Source: Jingyaoa shaoxingensis (GTDB lineage Bacteria; Bacillota; Clostridia; Lachnospirales; Lachnospiraceae). Taken from it: a DNA stretch of 64,000 nucleotides. The DNA lies in contig NZ_JACRSZ010000007.1 in assembly GCF_014385005.1 (NCBI RefSeq), positions 62,001 through 126,000 on the forward strand, read 5' to 3'. Of the stretch, positions 33,441 through 42,704 are shown one piece after another (the first letter of the stretch is position 1; every line of letters begins with the position of its first letter). Made by a program: the position numbers and the translations under genes. Below the pieces are notes generated by a model. It made no database searches and was not told the DNA's origin. It was given only the letters and a program-made list of their open reading frames with translations.

Positions 33441-34505
33441 ATGAAAACAATCAGAATACCGGAACCTGGAAAGGTTGAGATCATTGAAAGCGAGACGCCG
33501 ATTCGCAAGAAAGGTGAAGCATTATTAAAGCTCCTTTACGGCGGAATCTGCGGAAGTGATCTTGGTACATACAGAGGAACATTCGCATATGCAAGTTATC
33601 CACGTATTCCGGGACATGAATTTTCAGCACAGATTGTTGAGATAGATGAAAATGACAGAGGACTGAAGCCTGGAATGGTAGTAACCTGCAATCCATATTT
33701 TAACTGTGGACACTGCTATCCATGCCAGAGAGGTCTGGTAAACTGCTGTGAGACCAATGAAACAATGGGAGCACAGAGAGACGGAGCATTTTCCGAATAC
33801 ATTACCATGCCGATCGAACGTATCTACGAAGGCAAGGGACTGACACCAAAACAGCTTGCACTGATCGAACCGTTCTGCATCAGCTATCATGGCGCATCCC
33901 GTGCAAATATCAAGAAAGGTGATAAAGTTCTGGTAGTAGGAGCAGGAACCATCGGTGTGCTGGCAGCCATTGCAGCAAAGGCAAAAGGCGGAGAAGTATA
34001 CATGTGTGATGTAGCGGAAGAAAAATTGAACTACGCATACAACACATTTGGTCTTGCAGGCAAGATCTTGAATGATAACCCAGATACCTTTATGGATAAA
34101 GTAAACGAGATTACAGGCGATCATCACGGATTCGATGTTTGTATCGAAGCAGTAGGCCTTCCATCAACTTTCCAAAACTGTATTGATGCAGTAGTGGTTG
34201 GCGGAAATGTAGTACTGATCGGCGTAGGCAACAGAAATCTTGATTTCTTCTTTACAATTATTCAGAAGAAGGAACTGAATATCTTCGGTTCACGTAATGC
34301 ACTGAAGAAAGACTTCCTGGAACTGATTGATCTGGTAGACAGCGGAGAAGTAGATCTGGAAAAGATTGTTATGAACCCAACATCCGATGATCCGACCAAG
34401 AGATCTGAATATTCTATGGAAGAAGCAGCAGAAGCATTTGAAGAATTTAGTAAATATGGCGGAAGCAAATTGAAAGTGGTTATCCACTTTGCAGATCCGG
34501 AATAA
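33441..34505 (+). CDS. Zinc-dependent MDR dehydrogenase (aldonate/polyol type), copy 1
   Basis: A 354-residue medium-chain dehydrogenase/reductase. Catalytic zinc ligands are the Cys in GICGSDLGTYRG and the His-Glu pair in PGHEFSAQIVE; the structural zinc site is CGHCYPCQRGLVNCC. The NAD-binding glycine motif is VVGAGTIGVLAAIAA (about residues 174-188). It heads the TRAP-larA-uxaB-uxaA operon. A likely job is oxidation of an aldonate such as L-galactonate, L-gulonate or L-idonate to a keto-uronate (inference). It is related to, but clearly distinct from, the dehydrogenase at 47326. Confidence 0.85.
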   Translation: MKTIRIPEPGKVEIIESETPIRKKGEALLKLLYGGICGSDLGTYRGTFAYASYPRIPGHEFSAQIVEIDENDRGLKPGMVVTCNPYFNCGHCYPCQRGLVNCCETNETMGAQRDGAFSEYITMPIERIYEGKGLTPKQLALIEPFCISYHGASRANIKKGDKVLVVGAGTIGVLAAIAAKAKGGEVYMCDVAEEKLNYAYNTFGLAGKILNDNPDTFMDKVNEITGDHHGFDVCIEAVGLPSTFQNCIDAVVVGGNVVLIGVGNRNLDFFFTIIQKKELNIFGSRNALKKDFLELIDLVDSGEVDLEKIVMNPTSDDPTKRSEYSMEEAAEAFEEFSKYGGSKLKVVIHFADPE

Positions 34506-34586
34506 GGAATTTTAAACAAAAGGGCGTAACTTCACAGATGAGTGAAGACGAGTATAAAACAAAAACAATATGGAGGGTAAGAATTT

Positions 34587-35594
34587 ATGAAAACAAGAAA
34601 TTTAGTAGTGATGGGACTCGTAGGAGCAATGGCTATGGCAATGGGAGCGAATGCAATGGCAGCAGATGTTGAAATCAACGTTGGTTTTGAAAATGCTGTT
34701 ACAGAACCTTGCTCTATCGCAGTTGAAAAATGGGCTGAATTGGTAGATGAAAAATCTAATGGAACTATGAAGTTAAACACATTCCCGAACTCAGGACTTG
34801 GTAAAAAAGTTGACCTGATCGACCAGATGGTAATGGGACAGAATGTTATCACAGTTGCTGACGGTGCTTTCCTTGCTGAGTATGGAGTACCTGATTTTGG
34901 TATCTTCTACGCACCATTCATGTTTGATTCATGGGATGAAGAATGGAGAGTTGTTGATTCAGACTGGTATCAGGGACTGTGCGATGAACTGGCAGAAAAA
35001 GGAAGAATCCGTGTACTGGCATCTAACTGGATTTACGGAGCACGTGATATTTTATCCACAAAGAAAGTAGTATTACCGGAAGATTTGGATTCCTTAAAAC
35101 TGCGTGTATCTTCTAATGACTTATCCATTACATCTTTCACAGATTTGGGAGCAAATGCTCTTGGTATGGATATGGGTGATGTATATCAAGCACTTCAGGC
35201 TGGTACCATCGATGCAGTAGAAAACCCAATCACATCACTGGCTAACAGATCTTTCCAGGAAGTTGCTAAATACCTTGTAAAAGATGAACACATTCTTGCA
35301 ACATCTATGTGGATCTGTGGTGAAGACTTCTACTCAACATTGACAGACGAGCAGAAACAGATCCTGACAGAGTCTGCAGAAGAAGCAGGTCTGGTAAACA
35401 ACGATCTGTATGATCAGGCAACAGAAGAAGCAGAACAGCTTCTGGTAGATGCTGGCGTAGAAATCACAGAACTGACAGATGAACAGAAAGCTGCATGGAT
35501 CGAAGCGGGACAGAAGTTCTACAACGAAGATGCTGCAGGTCTTGGATGGTCAGAAGGATTATATGACACTGTAAAAGCAGCTGGACAGGAATAA
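34587..35594 (+). CDS. TRAP transporter substrate-binding protein (DctP family)
   Basis: A 335-residue secreted binding protein. The signal peptide MKTRNLVVMGLVGAMAMAMG ends near an A-M-A site (about residue 26); no lipobox is seen. DctP-family features are the segment LDSLKLRVSSNDLSITSFTD, whose Arg binds the carboxylate of the ligand, and AGTIDAVENPITSL. Ligands are organic or sugar acids. It is followed by a stem-loop and then the two membrane subunits, a typical TRAP order. Confidence 0.92.
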   Translation: MKTRNLVVMGLVGAMAMAMGANAMAADVEINVGFENAVTEPCSIAVEKWAELVDEKSNGTMKLNTFPNSGLGKKVDLIDQMVMGQNVITVADGAFLAEYGVPDFGIFYAPFMFDSWDEEWRVVDSDWYQGLCDELAEKGRIRVLASNWIYGARDILSTKKVVLPEDLDSLKLRVSSNDLSITSFTDLGANALGMDMGDVYQALQAGTIDAVENPITSLANRSFQEVAKYLVKDEHILATSMWICGEDFYSTLTDEQKQILTESAEEAGLVNNDLYDQATEEAEQLLVDAGVEITELTDEQKAAWIEAGQKFYNEDAAGLGWSEGLYDTVKAAGQE

Positions 35595-35625
35595 GATAAA
35601 TAAGAAATAATATTACTTGAGTTTA

Positions 35626-35660
35626 GAAGGCTGCTGGCTAGTTAGCCGGTAGCCTTTTTA
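35626..35660 (+). terminator. Stem-loop between TRAP binding protein and permease genes
   Basis: AAGGCTGCTGGCT, AGTT, AGCCGGTAGCCTT, followed by TTT. It probably gives partial termination, so the binding protein is made in excess. Confidence 0.72.
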
Positions 35661-35699
35661 CACAAGAGCAGGTGAAAACTGCAAATTTGGAGGACATAA

Positions 35700-36230
35700 A
35701 TGAAAAAAACAGATAAAAAGGCAATGTTATTAAACATTGATGTTGTCATAGCCTCAGTTGCAATGTGTGCATTGGTTCTGGCTACCTTTGCCGGAGTTAT
35801 TGCCAGATACATACTGAGCAAGCCGTTTGGCTGGACAGAGGAAGTACAGGCTTCCCTGATCGTCTGGGTTATTTTTGGAGCTGCTGGAGCAGCATTCAGA
35901 ACAGGAAACCATGCAGCAATCGAGATCTTTTATGATATGTTCCCAGCTGCTATTCGAAAAATCCTGAACGTTATTATTCTGGCAATTACTGTAATTACCA
36001 TCTGTTATCTCGGATATGCAAGTCTGGAATATTTAAAACTTTTTGCAACAACCGGAAGAAAAACATCGGTATTACATTGGTCTTATATTACGATTTACTG
36101 TATTGTACCGATTTCATGTCTCTGGCAGATCTTCAATTTTGTGTTAACCACAATTTTTGGATATTCAGAGCAGGAAACGATTGAGTCTATTACAGATGAA
36201 GAATTCGAGGAGGCAAAGAAAAAAGGATGA
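35700..36230 (+). CDS. TRAP transporter small permease (DctQ)
   Basis: A 176-residue membrane protein with four hydrophobic helices. The first two flank RYILSKPFGWTEEVQASLIVWVIFGAAGAAFRTG, the conserved DctQ core (about residues 31-64). It pairs with the DctM subunit to import the substrate captured by DctP, driven by a sodium gradient. GGAGG precedes ATG 35700. The stop overlaps the DctM start by 4 bases (ATGA). Confidence 0.92.
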   Translation: MKKTDKKAMLLNIDVVIASVAMCALVLATFAGVIARYILSKPFGWTEEVQASLIVWVIFGAAGAAFRTGNHAAIEIFYDMFPAAIRKILNVIILAITVITICYLGYASLEYLKLFATTGRKTSVLHWSYITIYCIVPISCLWQIFNFVLTTIFGYSEQETIESITDEEFEEAKKKG

Positions 36231-37513
36231 AAACAGTCGTTATTATTTCTGCCATCTGCCTGCTGATTATGTTGTTTATGAAAGTGCAGGTTTATGTAGC
36301 AGTATTAGCAGCTTCTGCGATCTACTTTATTTTTGCAGAAGGTACCAACCCGGCAATGTTTGCCCAGCTGACCATTTCTGGTGCATCGGGAATTTCCCTG
36401 CTGGCAATTCCATTCTTCGTAATGGCCGGTGTATTTATGAATTATACAGGTGTAACAAGGCGAATTATGGAATGTTGTAGTGTGCTGACCTCACGAATGT
36501 ATGGTGGTCTGGCACAGGTAAATATTCTTCTTTCCACACTGATGGGTGGTCTGTCGGGCTCTTCGCTGGCTGATGCAGCTATGGAATGTAAGATGCTGGT
36601 ACCTCCTATGGAAGCAGAAGGATATACAAAAGCTTTTTCTACTGTTATTACAGCAGCCTCAGGAATGATCGTTCCGTTGATTCCACCTGGAACAGGACTG
36701 ATTATCTATGCATGTATTAACAATATTTCTGTTGGAAAACTGTTCGTTGCAGGTATCGGACCTGGTCTAGTACTGAGTGTAACCTTGATGATCTTTACCC
36801 GTTTTGTTGCAAAGAATCGTGGTTACATGCCAAAGAGAACAGAAAAGATCCCTGCATCTGAAAAGATCGCAGCCATCAAACCGGCAATTCTGCCAATGTT
36901 ACTGCCGATTATCATCATCGGTGGTGTACGAATCGGTATCTTCACAGCTACAGAAGCAGGTACCGTAGCCATCGTATATTCTCTGTTACTTGGCATTCTT
37001 TACCATGAAATGAAAGCAAGTGATTTCTTAAAAGGCTGTAAAGAAACTGTTACTACAACAGCATCTATCATGATGATCGTAGCGGCAGCATCCTGCTTCT
37101 CCTGGATTTTGACAAAAGAGCAGATTCCGCAGACGATGGCAGCATGGATGACTGGTCATATTGCGAATAAATATATATTCTTGATCATCTGTAATATTTT
37201 TCTGATCGTTGTAGGTATGTTTATTGAAGGAAATGCATCCATGATCGTTCTTGGACCACTCCTTCATCCAATTGCAGTTGCATTTGGTATTGATCCAATA
37301 CACTTTGCAATGGTTTATATTTTCAACTGTACCATCGGTGCATTTACACCACCTATGGGAACTCTGATGTTTGTTACCTGTGGTATTACAAAGTGCCCGA
37401 CAAAAGAATTTATTAAGGAAGCAATTCCGTTCTATATCCTTTTTGCAGTAGATATGCTGGTACTTACATATTTCCCGCCACTGACAACATTCTTGGTTGA
37501 TTTGGTATACTAA
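36227..37513 (+). CDS. TRAP transporter large permease (DctM)
   Basis: A 428-residue integral membrane protein of the DctM family with about 11-12 helices. Recognisable are LAIPFFVMAGVFMNYTG, GGLSGSSLADAAMEC, IPPGTGLIIYACINNISVGKLFVAGIGPG and the C-terminal TPPMGTLMFVTCGI. It forms the transport channel of the system. It is coupled to the small permease gene and followed after 66 bases by the LarA-like gene. Confidence 0.94.
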   Translation: MKTVVIISAICLLIMLFMKVQVYVAVLAASAIYFIFAEGTNPAMFAQLTISGASGISLLAIPFFVMAGVFMNYTGVTRRIMECCSVLTSRMYGGLAQVNILLSTLMGGLSGSSLADAAMECKMLVPPMEAEGYTKAFSTVITAASGMIVPLIPPGTGLIIYACINNISVGKLFVAGIGPGLVLSVTLMIFTRFVAKNRGYMPKRTEKIPASEKIAAIKPAILPMLLPIIIIGGVRIGIFTATEAGTVAIVYSLLLGILYHEMKASDFLKGCKETVTTTASIMMIVAAASCFSWILTKEQIPQTMAAWMTGHIANKYIFLIICNIFLIVVGMFIEGNASMIVLGPLLHPIAVAFGIDPIHFAMVYIFNCTIGAFTPPMGTLMFVTCGITKCPTKEFIKEAIPFYILFAVDMLVLTYFPPLTTFLVDLVY

Positions 37514-37579
37514 CAATAATGTCTGGCCTGCTCTCTGTAAAAAGGGGGCAGGCTAGAAAACTTATAAAGAGGTAGAAAA

Positions 37580-38899
37580 ATGAGAGAAAGACAATTTGTT
37601 GCAGATATTGTAAGCGGAACAAAATTACCAAAGATGTTTCGTGCAAGACAGATATTCCCAGATGATAAACTTGAAGTAGAAAAGATTCCACAGATCATTC
37701 ATGATCTGTTATCAGAACCGAAGTTTAAAGACAGAGTGAAACCTGGTATGCGTATTGCCATTACCGCAGGTTCCAGAGGTATCTCAAATGTGGCATTAAC
37801 AACAAAATGCATCGTAGATTTTTGTAAGGAACAGGGTGCACAGCCGTTTATTGTACCTGCAATGGGAAGTCACGGTGGAGCAACAGCTGAAGGACAGAAA
37901 GAGATTCTGACCGGATATGGTATTACAGAAGAATATTGTGGATGCCCAATTATTTCGTCAATGGAAGTGAAATGTATTGGCAAGAATGCAGAAGGCGTAG
38001 ACGTTTACATTGATAAGAATGCTGCCGAAGCAGATGGAATTATTCTCGGATGCCGTATCAAACCACACACTGCATTCCGAGGACCTTATGAGAGCGGCAT
38101 GATGAAGATGATGGCAATTGGTCTTGGAAAACAGTATGGAGCAACTATCTGCCATGCGGCCGGATTCCAGAATATGCATAAGAACGTGCCGTCCTTTGGA
38201 CGCGCGATTATTGCAAATGCACCAGTGCTGTTTGCAGTACCAACGATTGAAAATGCATTTGAAGAGACCTGCTGGATCGGAGCAGTTGCAGCAGAAGAGA
38301 TCAATGACAAAGAACCGGCTCTTCTGGAATATGCAAAATCTCTGATGCCACGTATCTGGGTTGATTCCTGTGATGTGCTGGTGGTAGATCAGATTGGTAA
38401 GAACTTCAGCGGAGACGGTATGGATCCAAATATTACCGGAACGTTTTGTACCAACTGTGCCAGTGGGGGAATTGATGCACAGAGAGTAGCTGTTCTGAAC
38501 TTAAGTCCTGAGACTCACGGGAACGGAATTGGACTTGGATATTCCAGTGCAACCACAGCACGAGTATACAAGCAGCTTGATCTGAAATCCATGTATCCAA
38601 ATGCGATTACCTGTACTGTACTTGGTGGTGTACGTATTCCGATCGTTATGGAAAGTGATAAAGAATGTATCCAGTGCTGCCTGCAGACCTGTAATGAAAT
38701 CGACAAAGAACATGCAAGAATTGTCCGGATTCCAAATAGTCTGAATATTGGTGAAATTTTATTATCAGAAGCATATCTGGATGAAATTAAAGATAACGAA
38801 GCATACAAAGGCAAACTGGAAATTATTTCAGAGCCGGAAGAATGGAACTTTGATGAAAATGGTGATCTGCCAATGAAAGACGGAAGCCTTGTATTTTAA
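37580..38899 (+). CDS. LarA-family (nickel-pincer nucleotide) racemase/epimerase homologue 1
   Basis: A 439-residue protein with the LarA N-terminal fold (DUF2088). Residues expected to bind the nickel-pincer nucleotide are visible: His98 in GSHGG, His163 in RIKPHTAF, Lys176 in SGMMKMMAIGLG and His192 in CHAAG. Spacing of Lys to last His (16) equals that of lactate racemase LarA, but His163-Lys176 is 13 rather than 10. Family members racemise lactate, malate and other 2-hydroxyacids; some epimerise aldonates at C2. In this operon a sugar acid is the likely substrate. The cofactor-synthesis genes larB, larC and larE are not in the window. Confidence 0.75.
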   Translation: MRERQFVADIVSGTKLPKMFRARQIFPDDKLEVEKIPQIIHDLLSEPKFKDRVKPGMRIAITAGSRGISNVALTTKCIVDFCKEQGAQPFIVPAMGSHGGATAEGQKEILTGYGITEEYCGCPIISSMEVKCIGKNAEGVDVYIDKNAAEADGIILGCRIKPHTAFRGPYESGMMKMMAIGLGKQYGATICHAAGFQNMHKNVPSFGRAIIANAPVLFAVPTIENAFEETCWIGAVAAEEINDKEPALLEYAKSLMPRIWVDSCDVLVVDQIGKNFSGDGMDPNITGTFCTNCASGGIDAQRVAVLNLSPETHGNGIGLGYSSATTARVYKQLDLKSMYPNAITCTVLGGVRIPIVMESDKECIQCCLQTCNEIDKEHARIVRIPNSLNIGEILLSEAYLDEIKDNEAYKGKLEIISEPEEWNFDENGDLPMKDGSLVF

Positions 38900-38920
38900 T
38901 AAAAAGTGGAGGATAAAGAA

Positions 38921-40420
38921 ATGGATAGACTGAATTATGACGTATTAGCAAAATCTGGTTATGACGGATATGTATTAAAAGATGCACCTGTAAAGGTATT
39001 ACAGTTCGGAGAAGGTAACTTCCTTCGTGCATTTGTAGATTACTGGTTTGATCTTGCCAATGAAAAAGCTGACTGGAACGGTAAATGCTGTCTGGTACAG
39101 CCAATCGCTCCTGGTCTTGCAAAGATGATCAATGAACAGGAAGGTCTGTATACTTTATATCTTCGCGGAAGTGAAAACGGACAGAAGGTAGATGCAAAAC
39201 GTGTCATCTCCAGCGTAAAGAACTGCCTGAATCCATATGAAAAAGCAGATTATGAAGCAATGATGGAAGTAGCAGCAAGCGATGATCTGGAAATTATCGT
39301 TTCCAATACAACAGAAGCCGGTATTCAGTATGATCCATCCTGCCAGCAGGATGACTGCCCGCCATCCAGCTTCCCTGCAAAACTGACACAGGTTCTGTAT
39401 CACCGTTATAAAGCAGGCAAAAAAGGCATCATCATGCTTGCATGCGAACTGATCGACAACAACGGTAAAGAACTGTTGAAATGTGTAAACCAGTACATTG
39501 AACAGTGGGGAATGGAAGACGGATTCAAGAAATACGTTAACGAAGAATGTACTTTCTGTGGATCTCTGGTTGACCGTATCGTACCGGGACGTATCCGTGA
39601 CGAAAAAGAAGTAGCAGAACTGGAACAGAAGCATGGTTATGCTGATCCATTGCTGGATGTTGGCGAAGTATTCGGTGTATGGGTTATCGAAGGAGATCCG
39701 AAGCTGAATGATGTGCTTCCATTCAAGAAAGCAGGACTGGAAGACAGAGTATTTGTAGTGCCGGATATGAGCCCATACAAGAAGCGAAAAGTACGTATCC
39801 TGAATGGTGCACACACAGGATTTGTTCTTGGTGCATATCTTGCCGGAGAAAATATCGTACGTGACTGTATGCAGGATGAAACCATCAAAGGATTCATGAA
39901 CAAGATGCTCTATGATGAAGTAATCCCGACTCTGCCATTGGACAAACAGGATCTGCTGAACTTTGCGGCTGCAGTTTCAGACCGTTTCAACAACCCGTTT
40001 GTTAATCATGAACTGATGAGCATTTCCCTGAACTCCACATCTAAGTGGAAAGCAAGAAATATGCCGTCCTTCCTGGAATATGTGAAAGAAAAAGGTGAGC
40101 TTCCGGTATGCCTGACCATGTCTCTGGCTGCATACATTGCATTCTACAGCAATGATATTCAGGAACTGAATGAAAAAGGTCTGGTATGCAAGCGTCCGGC
40201 AGGAAATGAATATGTGGTAAGTGATGACCGCTGGGCACTGGATTTCTACTATGAACACAGAAATGACAGCCCGGAAGATCTGGTACATGCCGTTTTGACA
40301 AATGAAAAGATGTGGGATCAGGATCTGACACAGATCAAGGGTCTGGAAGAAACTGTAGTAGCTGATCTGAAGAAGATCCGTGAGGAAGGAGCAAAGGCTG
40401 CTTACGCAAGCTGCCTGTAA
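38921..40420 (+). CDS. uxaB: Tagaturonate reductase (altronate oxidoreductase)
   Basis: A 499-residue enzyme of the mannitol dehydrogenase family, reducing D-tagaturonate to D-altronate with NADH. The Rossmann start is VLQFGEGNFLRAFVDYWFD (about residues 24-42). The family hallmark with catalytic Lys is KVRILNGAHTGFVLGAYLAG (about 288-307). ATG 38921 is chosen for the GGAGG site at 38909; the GTG at 38906 lies inside that site. uxaA follows after 9 bases. No uxaC (uronate isomerase) is nearby, so tagaturonate is probably supplied by the operon's dehydrogenase. Confidence 0.9.
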   Translation: MDRLNYDVLAKSGYDGYVLKDAPVKVLQFGEGNFLRAFVDYWFDLANEKADWNGKCCLVQPIAPGLAKMINEQEGLYTLYLRGSENGQKVDAKRVISSVKNCLNPYEKADYEAMMEVAASDDLEIIVSNTTEAGIQYDPSCQQDDCPPSSFPAKLTQVLYHRYKAGKKGIIMLACELIDNNGKELLKCVNQYIEQWGMEDGFKKYVNEECTFCGSLVDRIVPGRIRDEKEVAELEQKHGYADPLLDVGEVFGVWVIEGDPKLNDVLPFKKAGLEDRVFVVPDMSPYKKRKVRILNGAHTGFVLGAYLAGENIVRDCMQDETIKGFMNKMLYDEVIPTLPLDKQDLLNFAAAVSDRFNNPFVNHELMSISLNSTSKWKARNMPSFLEYVKEKGELPVCLTMSLAAYIAFYSNDIQELNEKGLVCKRPAGNEYVVSDDRWALDFYYEHRNDSPEDLVHAVLTNEKMWDQDLTQIKGLEETVVADLKKIREEGAKAAYASCL

Positions 40421-40429
40421 GATAAAGGT

Positions 40430-41908
40430 ATGAAAACAATTCAGATTAATCCACTTGATAATGTGGCAGTAGCGCTTACCCCGATTGCAAAGGGGGAGAG
40501 CGTCACTGCAGGTGAATATACTGTAATTGCAGGCGGGGATATTCCGCAGGGGCATAAGATCGCCCTGAAAAAGATTGAAAAAGATACAAATATCATCAAA
40601 TATGGTTTTCCAATCGGACATGCGACAGAAGAAATCGAGGCAGGAAACTGGGTGCACAGCCATAACATGGCAACCAATCTGGAAGGGGAAGTAGAATATA
40701 CTTACCAGCCGGCTATTACACCGGTAACACCTGCAGAACCGGAAACTTTCAATGGTTTCCGCAGAAAAGACGGCCGTGCAGCAATCCGTAATGAGATCTG
40801 GATCATCCCGACCGTAGGCTGTGTGAATGATGTGGCAAAACGTATGGTACAGATGAATCAGGATCTGGTAAAGGGTACCATCGATGGACTGTATACTTTC
40901 GATCATCCGTTTGGATGCAGCCAGACCGGTGCAGACCATGCCCAGACAAGAAAGCTTCTTGCAGCGCTGGTTCGTCATCCGAATGCGGCAGCGGTACTGG
41001 TTCTTGGACTTGGCTGTGAGAATCTGACTCACGAACAGTTCCTGGAAGAACTGGGCGACTATGATTCAGACAGAGTGAAGTTTCTCACCTGCCAGGAAGT
41101 GGAAGATGAATTCGAAGAGGGAAGAAAGCTTCTGGAACAGTGCGCAGAATATGCAGGACAGTTCCACAGAGAGCCGATTCCGGTCAGTGAACTGGTTGTC
41201 GGTATGAAATGCGGCGGATCAGATGGACTGTCAGGTATCACGGCGAACCCGACGGTAGGCCGTTTTAGTGATATGATGGCAGCAAGAGGAGGATCAACCG
41301 TCCTGACAGAAGTGCCGGAGATGTTCGGAGCGGAAGGATTCCTGATGAACCGCTGTATCAATAAAGAAGTCTTTGATAAGGCAGTCAATATGATCAATGG
41401 CTTCAAAAATTACTTTATCAGTCACCATGAAGTGGTATATGATAATCCAAGTCCAGGAAATCGCCAGGGTGGTATCACCACACTGGAAGATAAGTCTTGT
41501 GGATGCGTTCAGAAGGGCGGAAGTGCACCGATTATGGACGTCATAGGTTACGGCGACCCTGTTGTAACCAAGGGACTGAACATGCTGTATGGACCGGGAA
41601 ATGATCTGGTATCTGCTACAGCTATGACAGCAGCAGGTGCACACATGATCCTGTTTACCACAGGACGAGGAACGCCGTTTGGCGCACCGGCTCCAACACT
41701 GAAACTGGCTACCAACAGCCAGCTGGCAGCAAACAAGAAGAACTGGATCGACTTCGATGCAGGTCCAATCGTAAACGGAGAATCTATTGACGACGCTGCA
41801 AAACGTCTCCTGGATCTGGTGATTGAGACCGCCAGTGGAAAAGAAACCCAGACTGAACGCCGTGGTTACAGAAGTATCTCCATCTTCAAAGACGGTGTCG
41901 TATTATAA
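40430..41908 (+). CDS. uxaA: Altronate dehydratase
   Basis: Dehydrates D-altronate to 2-keto-3-deoxygluconate. The 492-residue protein has the N-terminal SAF domain (about 1-95, with GDIPQGHKIALKKIEK and NWVHSHNMATNL) and the C-terminal UxaA/GarD domain, with TVGCVNDVAKRMV, DHPFGCSQTGADHAQTRKLL, LGLGCEN and KCGGSDGLSGITANP. Conserved Cys and His residues probably bind iron. It is the last gene of the TRAP/uxa operon, followed by a strong terminator. Confidence 0.93.
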   Translation: MKTIQINPLDNVAVALTPIAKGESVTAGEYTVIAGGDIPQGHKIALKKIEKDTNIIKYGFPIGHATEEIEAGNWVHSHNMATNLEGEVEYTYQPAITPVTPAEPETFNGFRRKDGRAAIRNEIWIIPTVGCVNDVAKRMVQMNQDLVKGTIDGLYTFDHPFGCSQTGADHAQTRKLLAALVRHPNAAAVLVLGLGCENLTHEQFLEELGDYDSDRVKFLTCQEVEDEFEEGRKLLEQCAEYAGQFHREPIPVSELVVGMKCGGSDGLSGITANPTVGRFSDMMAARGGSTVLTEVPEMFGAEGFLMNRCINKEVFDKAVNMINGFKNYFISHHEVVYDNPSPGNRQGGITTLEDKSCGCVQKGGSAPIMDVIGYGDPVVTKGLNMLYGPGNDLVSATAMTAAGAHMILFTTGRGTPFGAPAPTLKLATNSQLAANKKNWIDFDAGPIVNGESIDDAAKRLLDLVIETASGKETQTERRGYRSISIFKDGVVL

Positions 41909-41953
41909 ATAAGGTAACATGATAACTAATGTTATAATCAAAAACTCCTAAAA

Positions 41954-41991
41954 AGACAGGCTGTGTGCGAGATTCGTACACAGCCTGTCTG
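41954..41991. terminator. Bidirectional terminator after uxaA
   Basis: AGACAGGCTGTGT, a short loop and ACACAGCCTGTCT. It separates uxaA (+) from the convergent minus-strand operon. Confidence 0.78.
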
Positions 41992-42002
41992 ATTTGTAAA
42001 TC

Positions 42003-42683
42003 TTATTTTTTCTGTAATTGTTTTTCCAGATAATCAAAATCTGCTTTATACTGTGGACCGTACCATTTCTTTCTTGCTTTGGCATACAGTTCCCGGGCTT
42101 CTTTTTTCTGATGTTTTTCCAGATGATAGAAAATCATCAGAATAGCAGGTGCAGCACCCAGATGATTCAGCCTTGGGTTGTCCATAAAGTCTTTGCCGCG
42201 CTTGTCGATGATACGGCAGCCGTCTTCCGTCTGTCCCAGATAGAAGCAGGTGAGTGCGAATGTGGACCAGTAAACAGCTTTGTTTGCAATGGAAAGATTA
42301 CCCGGCTGTACCTGGTTCAGGGTTTCCTGAGCTTTTTTGTGGTTCCGTTTCCGGCAGTATGCAACTGCCAGATTCAGCAGTCCAACCTGGAAAATCATTC
42401 CGGAAGAAGTCTGCTCCAGAAAGGCTGTCAGTTCACGGATGTACTGGTCTGGATTTGTGTCCAGAAGCGGCATCATGGCATCCAGCTTTTTGCCTTCTTT
42501 TCCATAAGGAACGAAGAACACGATGATGGCGCCTGCCAGCAGAACCAGAACCCAGATGGTTACATAGCGGAAAACCAGATTTTTGGGAACGGACTGCATC
42601 AGGCAGTATAATATGAGAAGGATACTTCCTGCTATCAGAACTGCCCAGTAGGCAGTTCCGGCAATATTTTTCTTTTTCTTCAT
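42003..42683 (-). CDS. Membrane protein with TPR-like cytoplasmic region
   Basis: A 226-residue protein. Two membrane helices lie at about residues 11-30 (AYWAVLIAGSILLILYCLMQ) and 39-59 (YVTIWVLVLLAGAIIVFFVPY). The rest is alpha-helical with tetratricopeptide-like repeats (LLNLAVAYCRKRNHKKAQETL; TFALTCFYLGQTEDGCRII; IFYHLEKHQKKEARELYAKA). No enzyme motif is seen. It is the last gene behind the IlvD/Edd dehydratase (21-base gap), but its link to sugar-acid metabolism is unclear; it may be an unrelated gene at the operon end. Confidence 0.7.
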   Translation of the reverse strand: MKKKKNIAGTAYWAVLIAGSILLILYCLMQSVPKNLVFRYVTIWVLVLLAGAIIVFFVPYGKEGKKLDAMMPLLDTNPDQYIRELTAFLEQTSSGMIFQVGLLNLAVAYCRKRNHKKAQETLNQVQPGNLSIANKAVYWSTFALTCFYLGQTEDGCRIIDKRGKDFMDNPRLNHLGAAPAILMIFYHLEKHQKKEARELYAKARKKWYGPQYKADFDYLEKQLQKK

Positions 42684-42704
42684 GAATGATTCTCCCTTGA
42701 ACTC

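Noticed and set aside
37028..37516. Antisense frame opposite the TRAP large permease
   Set aside because: It is a shadow frame without start context.
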